DNA of 64,000 bases from Acinetobacter junii CIP 64.5 (GCF_000368765.1 NZ_KB849655.1:1877794-1941793); one strand, 5' to 3'. Shown: positions 44,095 to 53,250, numbered from the stretch's first letter. Translations and numbers: made by a program. Notes: generated by a model from the letters alone, not told the origin.

Positions 44095-45270
44095 TTAAGC
44101 TTCTTCTTGCTCCTCAACTTCCTCTTCTTTGACCATGTTCAGTGAAGTGGTTGAAACCGGCATCCCATCTTGGCGTGAACTTTTTAATTTAATTTGCAAG
44201 CGTAACTCATTGACAGAGTCGGCGTTACGCAATGCTTCATCGTAACTAATTGCACCTTCGTTATATAGATCAAACAAAGCCTGATCAAAGGTCTGCATAC
44301 CTAACTCGCGAGATTTGGTCATGATCTCTTTGAGCACATGGAATTGCCCTTTCAAAATATTGTCTGCGATTAATGGCGTATTGAGGAGGATTTCAATGGC
44401 AGCTCGACGACCTTGACCATCTTGAGTTCGCACGAGACGTTGAGAAATAATCGCTTTCATATTGGATGAGAGATCCATCAACAGTTGATTGCGACGTTCC
44501 TCTGGGAAAAAGTTAATAATACGATCCAGTGCCTGATTGGCATTGTTGGCGTGCAGTGTTCCCAAACATAGATGCCCTGTTTCAGCAAAAGCAATCGCAT
44601 GTTCCATCGTTTCAGTATCACGTATTTCACCAATTAAAATCACATCTGGTGCTTGGCGTAGCGTATTTTTCAACGCGTGATGCCATGTATGACAATCAAC
44701 TCCAACCTCACGGTGCGTGATCATGGATTTTTTGTGTTTATGGACGTATTCAACAGGATCTTCAACGGTAATGATATGTCCAGCAGAGTTCTCATTTCGA
44801 TGATCAATCATGGCTGCTAAAGAGGTTGATTTTCCTGATCCTGTTCCGCCAACCACCAGTACCAAACCTCGTTTTTCCATAATCACATTTTTTAGTGATT
44901 CTGGGAGTTTTAGTTTTTGAAAGGTTGGAATTTCAGACGTAATGGTTCGAATCACCATGCCTATTTGTAATTGTTGTTTGAAAACATTGACCCGAAACCT
45001 TGAAACATTCGGGACATTAATGGCAAAGTTACATTCCCAATCATTTTCGAAGTCTAGACGTTGTTTGTCATTCATTAAACTATAAGCAAACAACTTGGTT
45101 TTTTCTGCAGTAAGCGCTTGTTGTCCTAAAGGGCGCATCAAACCCTGTAACTTAATGCTAGGTGGGAAATCTGCGGTAATAAATAAATCAGATCCCCCAT
45201 ACTCAACTACTTTAGTGAGCATATGAAACATAAAGGTTTTGGCTTCTTCTAATAATTCAGTGGTATACAT
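44095..45270 (-). CDS. PilT/PilU-family type IV pilus ATPase, PilU-like
   Basis: The 391-residue product is a hexameric secretion ATPase of the retraction-motor class. It has the N-terminal GGSDLFITADFPPSIKLQG, Walker A GGTGSGKSTSLAAM near residue 140-153, the Asp box, Walker B VILIGEIRDTETM, and the His box AETGHLCLGTLHANNANQALDR. The similarity to Pseudomonas PilU runs full length, including the KNTLRQAPDVI and GMQTFDQAL segments. An acidic tail (EEEVEEQEEA) is unusual. In most relatives pilU follows pilT, but no pil gene is adjacent here. It could be a true PilU, a second paralogue, or a specialised motor. Confidence 0.82.
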   Translation of the reverse strand: MYTTELLEEAKTFMFHMLTKVVEYGGSDLFITADFPPSIKLQGLMRPLGQQALTAEKTKLFAYSLMNDKQRLDFENDWECNFAINVPNVSRFRVNVFKQQLQIGMVIRTITSEIPTFQKLKLPESLKNVIMEKRGLVLVVGGTGSGKSTSLAAMIDHRNENSAGHIITVEDPVEYVHKHKKSMITHREVGVDCHTWHHALKNTLRQAPDVILIGEIRDTETMEHAIAFAETGHLCLGTLHANNANQALDRIINFFPEERRNQLLMDLSSNMKAIISQRLVRTQDGQGRRAAIEILLNTPLIADNILKGQFHVLKEIMTKSRELGMQTFDQALFDLYNEGAISYDEALRNADSVNELRLQIKLKSSRQDGMPVSTTSLNMVKEEEVEEQEEA

Positions 45271-45649
45271 GGGTCAACCTAACGTAAAAACGAGACTAAT
45301 GAGTGTTGTTTGTTGGAAAATGGTTCATCAAAAGAAAACATCTCCTTGTTTCTTTTAAATGAAGGACAACACGGTTTTTTGAATCATCAGATTATTTCAA
45401 AAAGCGACTAAACGTTCTACTTTTAATGTATTTTTTGTTTTTATATCAATGTGCTGTGATAATTTTTGTCGCTTTTTTACTTCGCGTGTTTGTAAAAGTG
45501 TGATCCATTTCAAATCGAATTTAGCGCTATGATGTTCCACGTGAAACATTGCTGTATTTAGTTCAAGTTTGGTTGTATCTCGGTAAGCTCAGCTACCCCT
45601 TAAACATGATATGCGTACAATACGGAAAACCTTTTATTCGAGTTGCACT
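45271..45649. other. Intergenic region with parS-like site
   Basis: This gap of 379 bp separates the divergent pilU-like and dsbC-like genes and should hold both promoters. Apart from the parS-like site at 45533-45548, no clear hexamer pair, RNA or gene was recognised. Confidence 0.4.
45533..45548. other. parS: parS-like site 3
   Basis: TGTTCCACGTGAAACA differs from the ParB consensus TGTTTCACGTGAAACA at one base. It lies about 6.8 kb right of oriC, almost mirroring site 1. Confidence 0.85.
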
Positions 45650-46348
45650 ATGCTAAAAAAAATTGGAATGCTGGCTGTGTTGGGAGGAGTGTCTACCCTA
45701 GCAATGGCGAATGTTGAGACATTGAAAAGCAATTTAAGTAAACAGTATCCAAATATGGAGATCACAAATATCCAAAAAACAGAAATGTCAGGCTTGTATA
45801 GTGCCAATCTTGATAATCAAATTATTTACTTGGATGAAAATGCACAACATATGTTCATAGGATCTATGATTCGCCTACAAGATCAGAAAAATCTGACCAA
45901 GGATTTAGTGCTCAAACAAAACTCTATTGATTGGAAACAACTTCCTTTTCTGGATGCAATTAAAACGGTAAAAGGTAGTGGTAAACGTCAGTTGGCTATT
46001 TTTTCAGATCCGAATTGCCCGTACTGCAAACAGCTAGAAGCAGAACTTGATAAACTCAATGATGTGACCATCTATACATTTATTTATCCATTAAAAGCAC
46101 AATCACTCACTGTATCTAAGCAGGTCTGGTGTGAGCAAAATCAAAGTGTAGCGTGGAAAAACTTGTTGCAAAAAAATGTTCAGCCGAAAGCAAAAACATG
46201 TGAAAACCCAATTGAGAGAAACCTGAGCTTAGGACGTAAATTGGGTGTGAATGGTACACCAACGTTAATCTTTTCAAATGGTTTAAAAATGGTGGGTGGG
46301 CGAAGTGCCGCTGATATTCAAATGATTTGGAAAGAACTAGGTTTATGA
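45650..46348 (+). CDS. dsbC: DsbC-like thiol:disulfide isomerase
   Basis: The 232-residue product has a signal peptide (MLKKIGMLAVLGGVSTLAMA) followed by a DsbC dimerisation domain (about 21-80: NLSKQYPNMEITNIQKTEMSG) and a thioredoxin domain with the redox motif SDPNCPYCKQLEAEL. The cis-Pro segment GVNGTPTLIFSNG is intact. DsbC isomerises wrong disulfides in the periplasm. The ATG at 45650 is chosen because it begins the signal peptide; an upstream in-frame ATG at 45611 adds 13 residues. Confidence 0.9.
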   Translation: MLKKIGMLAVLGGVSTLAMANVETLKSNLSKQYPNMEITNIQKTEMSGLYSANLDNQIIYLDENAQHMFIGSMIRLQDQKNLTKDLVLKQNSIDWKQLPFLDAIKTVKGSGKRQLAIFSDPNCPYCKQLEAELDKLNDVTIYTFIYPLKAQSLTVSKQVWCEQNQSVAWKNLLQKNVQPKAKTCENPIERNLSLGRKLGVNGTPTLIFSNGLKMVGGRSAADIQMIWKELGL

Positions 46349-46397
46349 CATCAGATGCTCCCAATTCAAGTTAATGATTTGGGAGCTATCAGATTGA

Positions 46398-46649
46398 TTA
46401 GGTCTTTTTCATAATTAAATTATAAATAAACAGAATAATCACTGCCCCTATCACAGAAGCAATAAATCCTGCTGCTGAATTATCGCCATAAAGCCCCAAC
46501 AGTCGGCCACCATAAGTCGCGAGTAAAGAACCTGCGATACCAAGCGCAGTCGTCACTATAAAGCCTGCTTTATCATTTCCTGGATGCAAAGCGCGAGCAA
46601 TCAAACCCGCAAAGAAACCAACGACGATTGCTACAATCAGAGACCACAT
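46398..46649 (-). CDS. GlsB/YeaQ/YmgE-family membrane protein
   Basis: The 83-residue product has three membrane segments with glycine-rich motifs (IVAIVVGFFAGLIARALHPG, then GIAGSLLATYGG, then GFIASVIGAVIILFIYNLIM), matching the transglycosylase-associated/YeaQ family of stress-linked inner-membrane proteins. AAGGAG stands eight bases before the ATG at 46649. Exact function is unknown. Confidence 0.85.
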   Translation of the reverse strand: MWSLIVAIVVGFFAGLIARALHPGNDKAGFIVTTALGIAGSLLATYGGRLLGLYGDNSAAGFIASVIGAVIILFIYNLIMKKT

Positions 46650-46782
46650 TGTATTTTCTCCTTGTTTTAACATTAGTATTTTGTCTTATCCTGCTAGATT
46701 TCACCTTGAAATGTCTGTAGTCAATTGCCCACTTATGTCGTATTTTTGTGCAAAATTGAACAGTGTTTGATGAAAGCTCAAG

Positions 46783-46810
46783 CAAAAAAAAGGTACGCAA
46801 GTGTACCTTA
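46783..46810 (-). terminator. hpt terminator
   Basis: Minus-strand stem AGGTAC / GTACCT with extended pairing is followed by eight U residues (46784-46790), about 65 bp after hpt. Confidence 0.8.
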
Positions 46811-46876
46811 TCAATATTTAATCTGCTTTTAGTTATGACAGCATCGTTATTAAAAAATGCTAAGAACCTATGCCAA

Positions 46877-47404
46877 TTAAAGACCAATTTCTCCAATGAA
46901 TGGGAGATGACGGTACTTCTGATCGTAATCTAGGCCGTAGCCGACAATAAAACGATCTTCGACTTCAAAGCCTAAGAATTTCACTTCTAAATCAATTTCA
47001 CGGCGTGATGGTTTGCTCACCAGAGTACATAGTTCGATTGAATTTGGATTACGTGTTTTGAGCATTTCAACAACTTTGCTCAAGGTATTCCCAGAGTCAA
47101 TAATATCTTCGACAACGAGGACATCTTTGCCGTTAATCTCACCATCGAGATCTTTTAATATTTTGACATCACGCGTGGAAACCGTACCACCGCCATAACT
47201 TGAAACCGTCATAAAGTCGAGTTCATGTGGCTTTTCAATTGCACGGCATAAATCTGCCATGAAAATGACTGAACCACGCAATAAGCCAATCAATACCAGT
47301 TCTTTATCACTTTGAGCATAGTGTGCGTTGATTTTGTCACCAAGTTGTTTCACTTTGGCTTGGATCTCTTCACTGGAAATCATTACGCGCATTGCAACAG
47401 TCAT
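46877..47404 (-). CDS. hpt: Hypoxanthine phosphoribosyltransferase
   Basis: Hpt salvages hypoxanthine (and guanine) to IMP/GMP with PRPP. The 175-residue length is typical. The PRPP-binding loop VLVVEDIIDSGNTLS near residues 96-110 and the GLLRGSVIFMADL pyrophosphate motif near 41-53 are present. It lies downstream of guanine deaminase on the same strand with a terminator between, so both serve purine salvage but are separate units. Confidence 0.94.
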   Translation of the reverse strand: MTVAMRVMISSEEIQAKVKQLGDKINAHYAQSDKELVLIGLLRGSVIFMADLCRAIEKPHELDFMTVSSYGGGTVSTRDVKILKDLDGEINGKDVLVVEDIIDSGNTLSKVVEMLKTRNPNSIELCTLVSKPSRREIDLEVKFLGFEVEDRFIVGYGLDYDQKYRHLPFIGEIGL

Positions 47405-47434
47405 CGATAGATTCCTAAAACTTTAAAAATGGGA

Positions 47435-47464
47435 AAATAAAAAAGGTGTTGACCTGCAACACCT
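47435..47464 (-). terminator. guaD terminator
   Basis: Arms AGGTGTTG and CAACACCT are followed on the minus strand by TTTTTTA. It lies between guaD and hpt, 156 bp after guaD. Confidence 0.78.
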
Positions 47465-47620
47465 CGAAATCTTGAGTTAATACGAGAATTTTAAAACAAA
47501 ATGAATTTTCATGCATCTTTTGATGCTGATGAAAATGTATCATTTTGAGAGGAATGACTGTCTCGTCGAAGTAAGACAGCACATTCGATCGCCAATAAGA
47601 GAAGTCCTAAGCTTTTTGAA

Positions 47621-48946
47621 TTAAATGCTTTGGTTTTGCTGATAGGCCTTTTGTCCATAGATATAAGTCGCCTCAATATTGCGGTCATCGCCCATGGTAA
47701 ATAGTGCAAACAAACTATCTTCGATGGATTTAGCACGTGATTGACGCAACTGTTGTAATGCCGTTGCTTTAAGATCAAGTACTACAAAATCCGCTTCTTT
47801 ACCTACAATAAAGTTACCCAGCTTATCATCTAAATCTAGCGCTTTTGCGCCGCCTAAAGTGGCATGGTACAACGATTCATATGCGGATAATTTATCGCCT
47901 TGTAGTTGTTGTACCTTGTAGGCTTCATTGACTGTTTGCAATAGGCTAAACGAAGTTCCTGCACCAATATCTGTACCGAGTCCAACTTTGACTTGCTGAT
48001 CCCATGTTTTCTTTAAGGGAAATAAGCCACTGCCTAAGAACAAGTTTGATGTTGGACAAAAAGCAATTGCTGAGTTTGTATCATGCATACATTTCCACTC
48101 AGTATCCTCTAAATGTACACAGTGTGCGAAAACGGAGCGTTGACCTGTTAAACCATAGTGGTGATAAACATCAAGATAACCATTTTGATGAGGAAATAAA
48201 TCTTTCACCCATGCAATTTCATCTTTATTTTCACTTAAATGTGTGTGCACATACACATCAGGGAACTCTGCTTTAAGTTGCCCTGCTCGTTCAAGTTGTT
48301 CTGGTGTCGAGGTTGGTGCAAAACGTGGGGTAATCGCATAAAGTGCGCGACCTTGACCATGCCACTTCTGTATTAATGCTTTAGAATCAACATAAGCGCT
48401 TTCTGCGCTATCACATAGCGCTTCAGGTGCATGACGATCCATCATTACTTTGCCTGCGATTAAACGCATTTGGTGCTGTTCTGCGGCTTCAAATAAGGCA
48501 TCAACAGACTCTGGATGTACGGTACAAAAAACTAAAGCTGTGGTCGTACCATTTTTGAGTAGTTCATTAACAAAAAATTTGGCAATTTCTTGTGCATAGG
48601 CTTTGTCTTTAAACTGGATTTCTGTTGGAAATGTATAGGTATTTAACCAACTTAATAATTGTTCGCCATAAGCACCCACCATTTCAGTCTGTGGGAAGTG
48701 AATGTGCGTATCAATCATTCCAGGGATGATCAGTTGTTCTGGGTAATGTTGAATCTCAACATCTGTAGGAAGATGATCTTGAGCAGCTTCCCAAGGGCCA
48801 AACCAGCGAATTTTGCCCTGTTCAGTGATCAGAACACCATCCTCAATATAACGAACCTGCTCTGCGATCTCTGTCGCGTGTGAAACTATGTTTTGAATAT
48901 CTAAGAAGCGACCACGAACAACCGTGATGGGAGTAGCCAAAGTCAT
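47621..48946 (-). CDS. guaD: Guanine deaminase
   Basis: GuaD converts guanine to xanthine. The 441-residue amidohydrolase has zinc ligands in PGMIDTHIHFPQTEM near residue 75-90, the VHTHLSENKDEI segment, the HCVHLEDTEW segment and LGTDIGAGTSFSLLQT. Length and the PQTEMVGAYGEQLLSWLN motif distinguish it from other amidohydrolases. Confidence 0.93.
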   Translation of the reverse strand: MTLATPITVVRGRFLDIQNIVSHATEIAEQVRYIEDGVLITEQGKIRWFGPWEAAQDHLPTDVEIQHYPEQLIIPGMIDTHIHFPQTEMVGAYGEQLLSWLNTYTFPTEIQFKDKAYAQEIAKFFVNELLKNGTTTALVFCTVHPESVDALFEAAEQHQMRLIAGKVMMDRHAPEALCDSAESAYVDSKALIQKWHGQGRALYAITPRFAPTSTPEQLERAGQLKAEFPDVYVHTHLSENKDEIAWVKDLFPHQNGYLDVYHHYGLTGQRSVFAHCVHLEDTEWKCMHDTNSAIAFCPTSNLFLGSGLFPLKKTWDQQVKVGLGTDIGAGTSFSLLQTVNEAYKVQQLQGDKLSAYESLYHATLGGAKALDLDDKLGNFIVGKEADFVVLDLKATALQQLRQSRAKSIEDSLFALFTMGDDRNIEATYIYGQKAYQQNQSI

Positions 48947-49113
48947 AACAACCTACAATTTTACTTTTTTCGGTTGATTGTACCTGATTTTGATCATTTT
49001 ACTGGATTGTTCTCATATTTTGACGCAGTAAAATGGATTGAAGTGAACTAATCATCTGAATCAATTCACTTTACTTTTAAGCTCAAATGAGTAAATTGTC
49101 AGCAATAATTATA

Positions 49114-49971
49114 GGGTCTGTTGACATTTACTGTTCATAATTAAACCTATAAAGGTAGCCATAAAAATATACAGGCTAAGGCAACAGCACTTTGATAATT
49201 TCTTTTGAGCTTGTCATATCGAGTAGCTATCCCTCTAAATTGTTTTAATCTACAAAACATATTTTCAACTAAATGCCTGATTTTATATAAATACCAGTCC
49301 ATATGATCATTGTTCGATTGGCTATTTATTTTCTTTGGTATATTCGCTTTTGTTCCTGTTTTTCTGATCTGCTCACGCAGTGGTTCTGAATCATAGCCTT
49401 TATCTGCGCATACCACTTCTGTCTCTTTTAAATCTAATGTTGCTATTAAATCAGGTGCAACTTTGATGTCATGTGTAGTGCCATCGGTAATCATGAAATC
49501 AATAGGATTGCCATGTGAATCAACAATCAAATGTATTTTTGAGGAGTTTCCTCCTACACTTTTAGAAATGGATTGATTCGCTATACCGGCAGAATGTTGA
49601 TGAGCACGTACGTGAGAGCCATCAATAAAAATCCACTCCATATCGGGGCATGATGCTAATAATTTGAATAATCTAAGCAACTTACCGCTGCTTGACCAAC
49701 GATTAAAACGTTTGAAAATAGAGTTTGATTGACCGAAATAGGAAGGAATATCTCGCCACGGACAGCCTGTTCTAATTCTATAGAGAATAGCTTCAATAAA
49801 ATTACGTAAATTTGAGTTGTGATGAATAGATAAATTACGCAAAATAGTTTTCAACTTTTGCCAGTGTTGATCTGTCAGCATGGTACGAGGCATAGCGAAT
49901 AGTAAAATTGGGTTTGGCGATTTGATTTTACTACTTCGCTATTTTTTTAAGCTAAAAGTGTCAACACACCC
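49114..49971 (-). mobile_element. IS5-family insertion sequence, copy 2
   Basis: The second 858 bp copy lies inverted to copy 1, flanked by TA at 49112-49113 and 49972-49973. Its transposase-upstream end reads GGGTGTGTTGACA, with two T where copy 1 has three, and it has seven rather than six A in the leader tract; the net length is equal. It inserted upstream of the gene at 49992. Confidence 0.92.
49147..49893 (-). CDS. IS5-family transposase (copy 2)
   Basis: The 248-residue protein is identical to the copy 1 transposase, with D91, D164 and E210 intact. Confidence 0.93.
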   Translation of the reverse strand: MPRTMLTDQHWQKLKTILRNLSIHHNSNLRNFIEAILYRIRTGCPWRDIPSYFGQSNSIFKRFNRWSSSGKLLRLFKLLASCPDMEWIFIDGSHVRAHQHSAGIANQSISKSVGGNSSKIHLIVDSHGNPIDFMITDGTTHDIKVAPDLIATLDLKETEVVCADKGYDSEPLREQIRKTGTKANIPKKINSQSNNDHMDWYLYKIRHLVENMFCRLKQFRGIATRYDKLKRNYQSAVALACIFLWLPL

Positions 49972-49991
49972 TACTTTTTGGAAAAATAAGC

Positions 49992-50465
49992 ATGTATTTT
50001 TGGAATACCAAAGCACTTGCACATGAACTTGCCGAAGATACTTTGAGCAAACAGCATTATAAAAATTATTATTTAGCTGCGGCTTTGGTCGTGAGTGTGG
50101 TGTATTACTATGGGATGTATTCTCCTTATTATGATGTACGTGTGATTAGCCTAGAAGCCATTTTAACTTTATTGATTATGCTGATTGGTATTCAACGAAC
50201 TTATCAAGCCAATGGTGCTGATGAGGGAATCAATTTTTTGAATCGGATCACCGCCCTCTCCTTTCCGATCTTGATTCAAACCACGGTTGCTGGTGTGGTT
50301 TTTGGAGTTGTTCTTTTGCTGATCTATCAATATTTTGGATTGGCTCAAACTGCATTTGCAATATGGTATGAATGGTGTGTGTCAGCCTTTACAATTTTTC
50401 TGCAAATTTTATTTTTTACACGTTTAGTGTCTTATATGAAACGTGTGGCAGCACATACGATTTAA
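49992..50465 (+). CDS. Membrane protein of unknown function
   Basis: I do not recognise this 157-residue family. Four hydrophobic segments are visible, near residues 27-42, 53-67, 88-112 and 125-145, with a short cytoplasmic-looking N-terminus (MYFWNTKALAHELAEDTLSK). It starts only 20 bp from the end of IS copy 2, so any native promoter has been displaced. A hairpin lies shortly after its stop. Confidence 0.65.
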   Translation: MYFWNTKALAHELAEDTLSKQHYKNYYLAAALVVSVVYYYGMYSPYYDVRVISLEAILTLLIMLIGIQRTYQANGADEGINFLNRITALSFPILIQTTVAGVVFGVVLLLIYQYFGLAQTAFAIWYEWCVSAFTIFLQILFFTRLVSYMKRVAAHTI

Positions 50466-50473
50466 ACTTGATA

Positions 50474-50505
50474 CGGTCAGGATGTATGTCATTAAACCCT
50501 GACCG
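50474..50505. terminator. Hairpin between convergent genes
   Basis: Perfect 8-bp arms CGGTCAGG and CCTGACCG, with a 16-nt loop, lie between the membrane protein and the glutathionylspermidine-synthase-like gene. The U-run is weak. Confidence 0.5.
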
Positions 50506-50526
50506 ATTGATGATTGTTATCTAGAT

Positions 50527-51687
50527 TTAATCTATAAAATAATGCGCTGCGAAATGTGCATCATTGCCAATAATGTCATAACAGTCTTCACGAATCGACA
50601 TGCCTGCACATTGATGTCCGACCATCCATAACCCCAGTGTCGGTAACTGACCAGAAAATAACGGCGTGTCGACCCACTTCTGAATCACATAACCATATTT
50701 GTCATAATCATCAAAATAAAAACTACCTGAAGCAGCGCCCTGATCCTGACCATCTTGCAAGACACGGATATTTGCCCCTTCTCTCGCCAAGATTGGTTTT
50801 TTTACCCATTTTCCACTGAAGTTTTGTTCAGGGTCATAGGCATAGGTTTCAACCAACAGTGGGTGATTTGGATACCGCTTCCATAGCTCAACTAAAATCG
50901 CTTTATTGGAGAGCAACATTTTCCAACACGGTTCGATCCAGTTCGTTTCTGGCTGAAGATACTGGGCAAATGATTCTTCCCAAATCCATTCCCACGGATA
51001 TAACTTAAATAGATTTTGAATCGGTCGATTGTTTAGATCTACAAAACTCTGACCATTCCAACCAATATTTTCCATTGACAGTTCAGAGACCTGTAAATGA
51101 GCTTGAAAGGCAGTATCCATTAAGTATTCTAAATTGCCCCAATCTTCTCGCCCTGCTTCCTGACAAGCTGCAAAGTGGAGATGGCTTCCCCGAGGTAAAA
51201 TAGTTTTCCAACGCTTAATCAGGTCTTCGTGAATGCTGTTGAATTGATCTCGATTTGCAATGCCTGAGACTTGTTCGATCCATAGCCATTGCGCTACAGA
51301 GGCTTCCAATAAACCCGTGGGTGTATCAGCATTGTATTCCAGCATTTTGATCTGCAGTCCATCATAGGCGAAATCAAAACGTCCATAGAGCATTGGACTA
51401 TTCCGTCGCCATGAATGCTCAATATGTGGAATAGCAGCCTGTGGAATCTGGAAATAATTGGGATAATCACCACGTTGAATTAAATCCCCTACTACAGCTA
51501 AACACATTTGATGAAGTTCGTTTGCTGCATCTTCCAACTGTTCGATTTGTTTTAGCGTGAACTCGTAGGCGACACCTTCCGACCAATAAATAGAACCGTC
51601 CAATGAAGGTAGATTAAAATAATCGAACCCAATCTTTTGGTGTTCAAGCTGCCAATCGGTACGTGGGGAAAATAATTTTCTTTTCAT
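50527..51687 (-). CDS. Glutathionylspermidine synthase-family protein (YgiC-like)
   Basis: The 386-residue product matches the ATP-grasp C-terminal domain of glutathionylspermidine synthase without the amidase, as in YgiC. Motifs include RRNSPMLYGRFDFAYDG, KMLEYNADTPTGLLEAS near 120, and KPILAREGANIRVL near 305. YgiC-type enzymes form amide bonds of unknown physiological role. It is 14 bp after a YgiB-like lipoprotein gene, reproducing the ygiBC pairing. Confidence 0.85.
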   Translation of the reverse strand: MKRKLFSPRTDWQLEHQKIGFDYFNLPSLDGSIYWSEGVAYEFTLKQIEQLEDAANELHQMCLAVVGDLIQRGDYPNYFQIPQAAIPHIEHSWRRNSPMLYGRFDFAYDGLQIKMLEYNADTPTGLLEASVAQWLWIEQVSGIANRDQFNSIHEDLIKRWKTILPRGSHLHFAACQEAGREDWGNLEYLMDTAFQAHLQVSELSMENIGWNGQSFVDLNNRPIQNLFKLYPWEWIWEESFAQYLQPETNWIEPCWKMLLSNKAILVELWKRYPNHPLLVETYAYDPEQNFSGKWVKKPILAREGANIRVLQDGQDQGAASGSFYFDDYDKYGYVIQKWVDTPLFSGQLPTLGLWMVGHQCAGMSIREDCYDIIGNDAHFAAHYFID

Positions 51688-51701
51688 ATTGTTGTTCTAA
51701 T

Positions 51702-52076
51702 TTAACCACCGAAAGACATGCCACCACGTCCAAATCCGCCACGGATTGGAGAAGATAATGAAGAGCTTTTCAGCGTAGTTGAAACGGTGGGTTGTCCCAC
51801 ACTAAGATTGCTTCTAGGTCGTAAAGTATGACCTCTAAACGAGACCTCACGATTATTTTGGTAGTATTGTGGTCCTAGATAACGGTTTGATCCATAACTA
51901 CCTGCATAATAACCACTACTCGCGTTGTTATTCTCTTCTTCACAAGTGTCAGTATTCCAGTCAGCTGCGCAGTCATATTGGTTGTTGTAAACATCTTGAA
52001 CCAATGGACCATCATTATGGCTACATGCAGTTAATAATAGCGGGACGACAACGAGATTGATTTTTTTAGAACGCAT
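51702..52076 (-). CDS. YgiB-like lipoprotein
   Basis: The 124-residue product starts MRSKKINLVVVPLLLTACS, a lipoprotein signal with lipobox LTAC. It is followed by CAADWNTDTCEEE and a Ser/Gly-rich tail ending RGGFGRGGMSFGG, the same ending pattern as E. coli YgiB (DUF1190). An upstream ATG at 52115 adds 13 residues and is less likely. Being directly before the YgiC-like gene supports the assignment. Confidence 0.7.
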   Translation of the reverse strand: MRSKKINLVVVPLLLTACSHNDGPLVQDVYNNQYDCAADWNTDTCEEENNNASSGYYAGSYGSNRYLGPQYYQNNREVSFRGHTLRPRSNLSVGQPTVSTTLKSSSLSSPIRGGFGRGGMSFGG

Positions 52077-52226
52077 AATCTGCCACTCATTTAATTTAGT
52101 TGTAAGCGCCTTCATGGCGAACCAACTTTGTTTATTATGTTTCTAATCAGAAAGATAAAAGCGTAAAGCCGACATATCATATTGATCTGTTTTTTTAATG
52201 TACAGTCTAATTTTTAGTTTTTAAAT

Positions 52227-52257
52227 CTCAAGACATCTGAAGCTCAGATGTCTTGAG
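52227..52257. terminator. Strong hairpin after terC
   Basis: A 14-bp perfect stem CTCAAGACATCTGA / TCAGATGTCTTGAG with a 3-nt loop starts 9 bp after the terC stop. The following run is ATTTAA rather than a pure U-tract. Confidence 0.65.
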
Positions 52258-52265
52258 TGATTCGC

Positions 52266-53222
52266 TTAGGATTGTAGCTGTTTTTTGTTATGACGCAGAG
52301 AAAGGTAAGCTGTAATGCTTAAGACGAGGACGATGAAGCCTAATGAAATCCAAATCGGCATGTGGAACACGTCGAGCATCAGCATTTTTGCACCAATAAA
52401 CAGTAAGATAATCCCTAAACCGTATGGTAAGTAATGCAATTTAGTTGCCGCACCAGCCAACAAGAAGAACATTGCGCGTAAGCCTAAAATCGCCATTAGG
52501 TTTGCAGTCAATACGATAAATGGATCACTTGTTACCGCAAAAATCGCTGGAATTGAGTCGACCGCAAAGATAACGTCGGAACCTTCAACCAAAATCAGAA
52601 CTAAAAATAATGGTGTTGCCCACAACAAACCATCACGGCGAACAAAGAATTTTTCACCTTCAAGTTGTGGCGTGATACGCATATGTTTGCGTAACCATTT
52701 TAAGGTTTTGATATCTTCGATATTGGTTTCTTCGTCTTGTCCTTTTAGGAATTTGAAACCTGTATAGACCAAGAACGCACCGAAGATGTAAAGAACCCAT
52801 GAAAACTCTTGAACGAACCATGCACCAATAAAAATAAAGATGGTTCTTAATACGATGGCACCTAATACGCCGTAGAGTAGGATTTTACGTTGCAGTGCAG
52901 AAGGAATCGCAAATGCAGAGAAAATCATTAACCAAACAAAAACGTTGTCAATCGCTAAAGATTTTTCTAACAAATAACCTGCAAAGTATTCCATGGTTTT
53001 TTGGTTGGCTATACCTACCCCAACAGTTTGTTGTAAATAGAACCACAAACCACCACCAAACATTACCGCAACTGAAACCCAAGCAATACTCCAATAAGCC
53101 GCTTGCTTAATTGGAACATCCTGATTTTGCTTTTGTTTAAAGCCCAAAAAATCGATCAGTAGCATCACGATGACGATGCCAAAGAAGATGGCATATAGCC
53201 ATATATTACCGATAGTGTCCAT
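52266..53222 (-). CDS. alx: TerC/Alx-family membrane protein
   Basis: The 318-residue product has about nine membrane spans. The TerC hallmark is present: an acidic metal-site segment LLEKSLAIDNVFVWLMIF near residue 87-104 and GSDVIFAVDSIPAIFAVTSDPFIV near 215-238, each with conserved Asp. E. coli Alx and MntP-like proteins in this group export manganese. The yybP-ykoY riboswitch directly upstream strongly supports a manganese role. The start at 53222 has GGGAG upstream. Confidence 0.9.
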   Translation of the reverse strand: MDTIGNIWLYAIFFGIVIVMLLIDFLGFKQKQNQDVPIKQAAYWSIAWVSVAVMFGGGLWFYLQQTVGVGIANQKTMEYFAGYLLEKSLAIDNVFVWLMIFSAFAIPSALQRKILLYGVLGAIVLRTIFIFIGAWFVQEFSWVLYIFGAFLVYTGFKFLKGQDEETNIEDIKTLKWLRKHMRITPQLEGEKFFVRRDGLLWATPLFLVLILVEGSDVIFAVDSIPAIFAVTSDPFIVLTANLMAILGLRAMFFLLAGAATKLHYLPYGLGIILLFIGAKMLMLDVFHMPIWISLGFIVLVLSITAYLSLRHNKKQLQS

Positions 53223-53250
53223 CACAACTCCCTATCTGGCAAATGGGCAT

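Noticed and set aside
43192..49971. Composite transposon carrying pilU-dsbC-hpt-guaD
   Set aside because: The enclosed genes are ordinary chromosomal genes and each IS has its own TA flanks, fitting two independent insertions.
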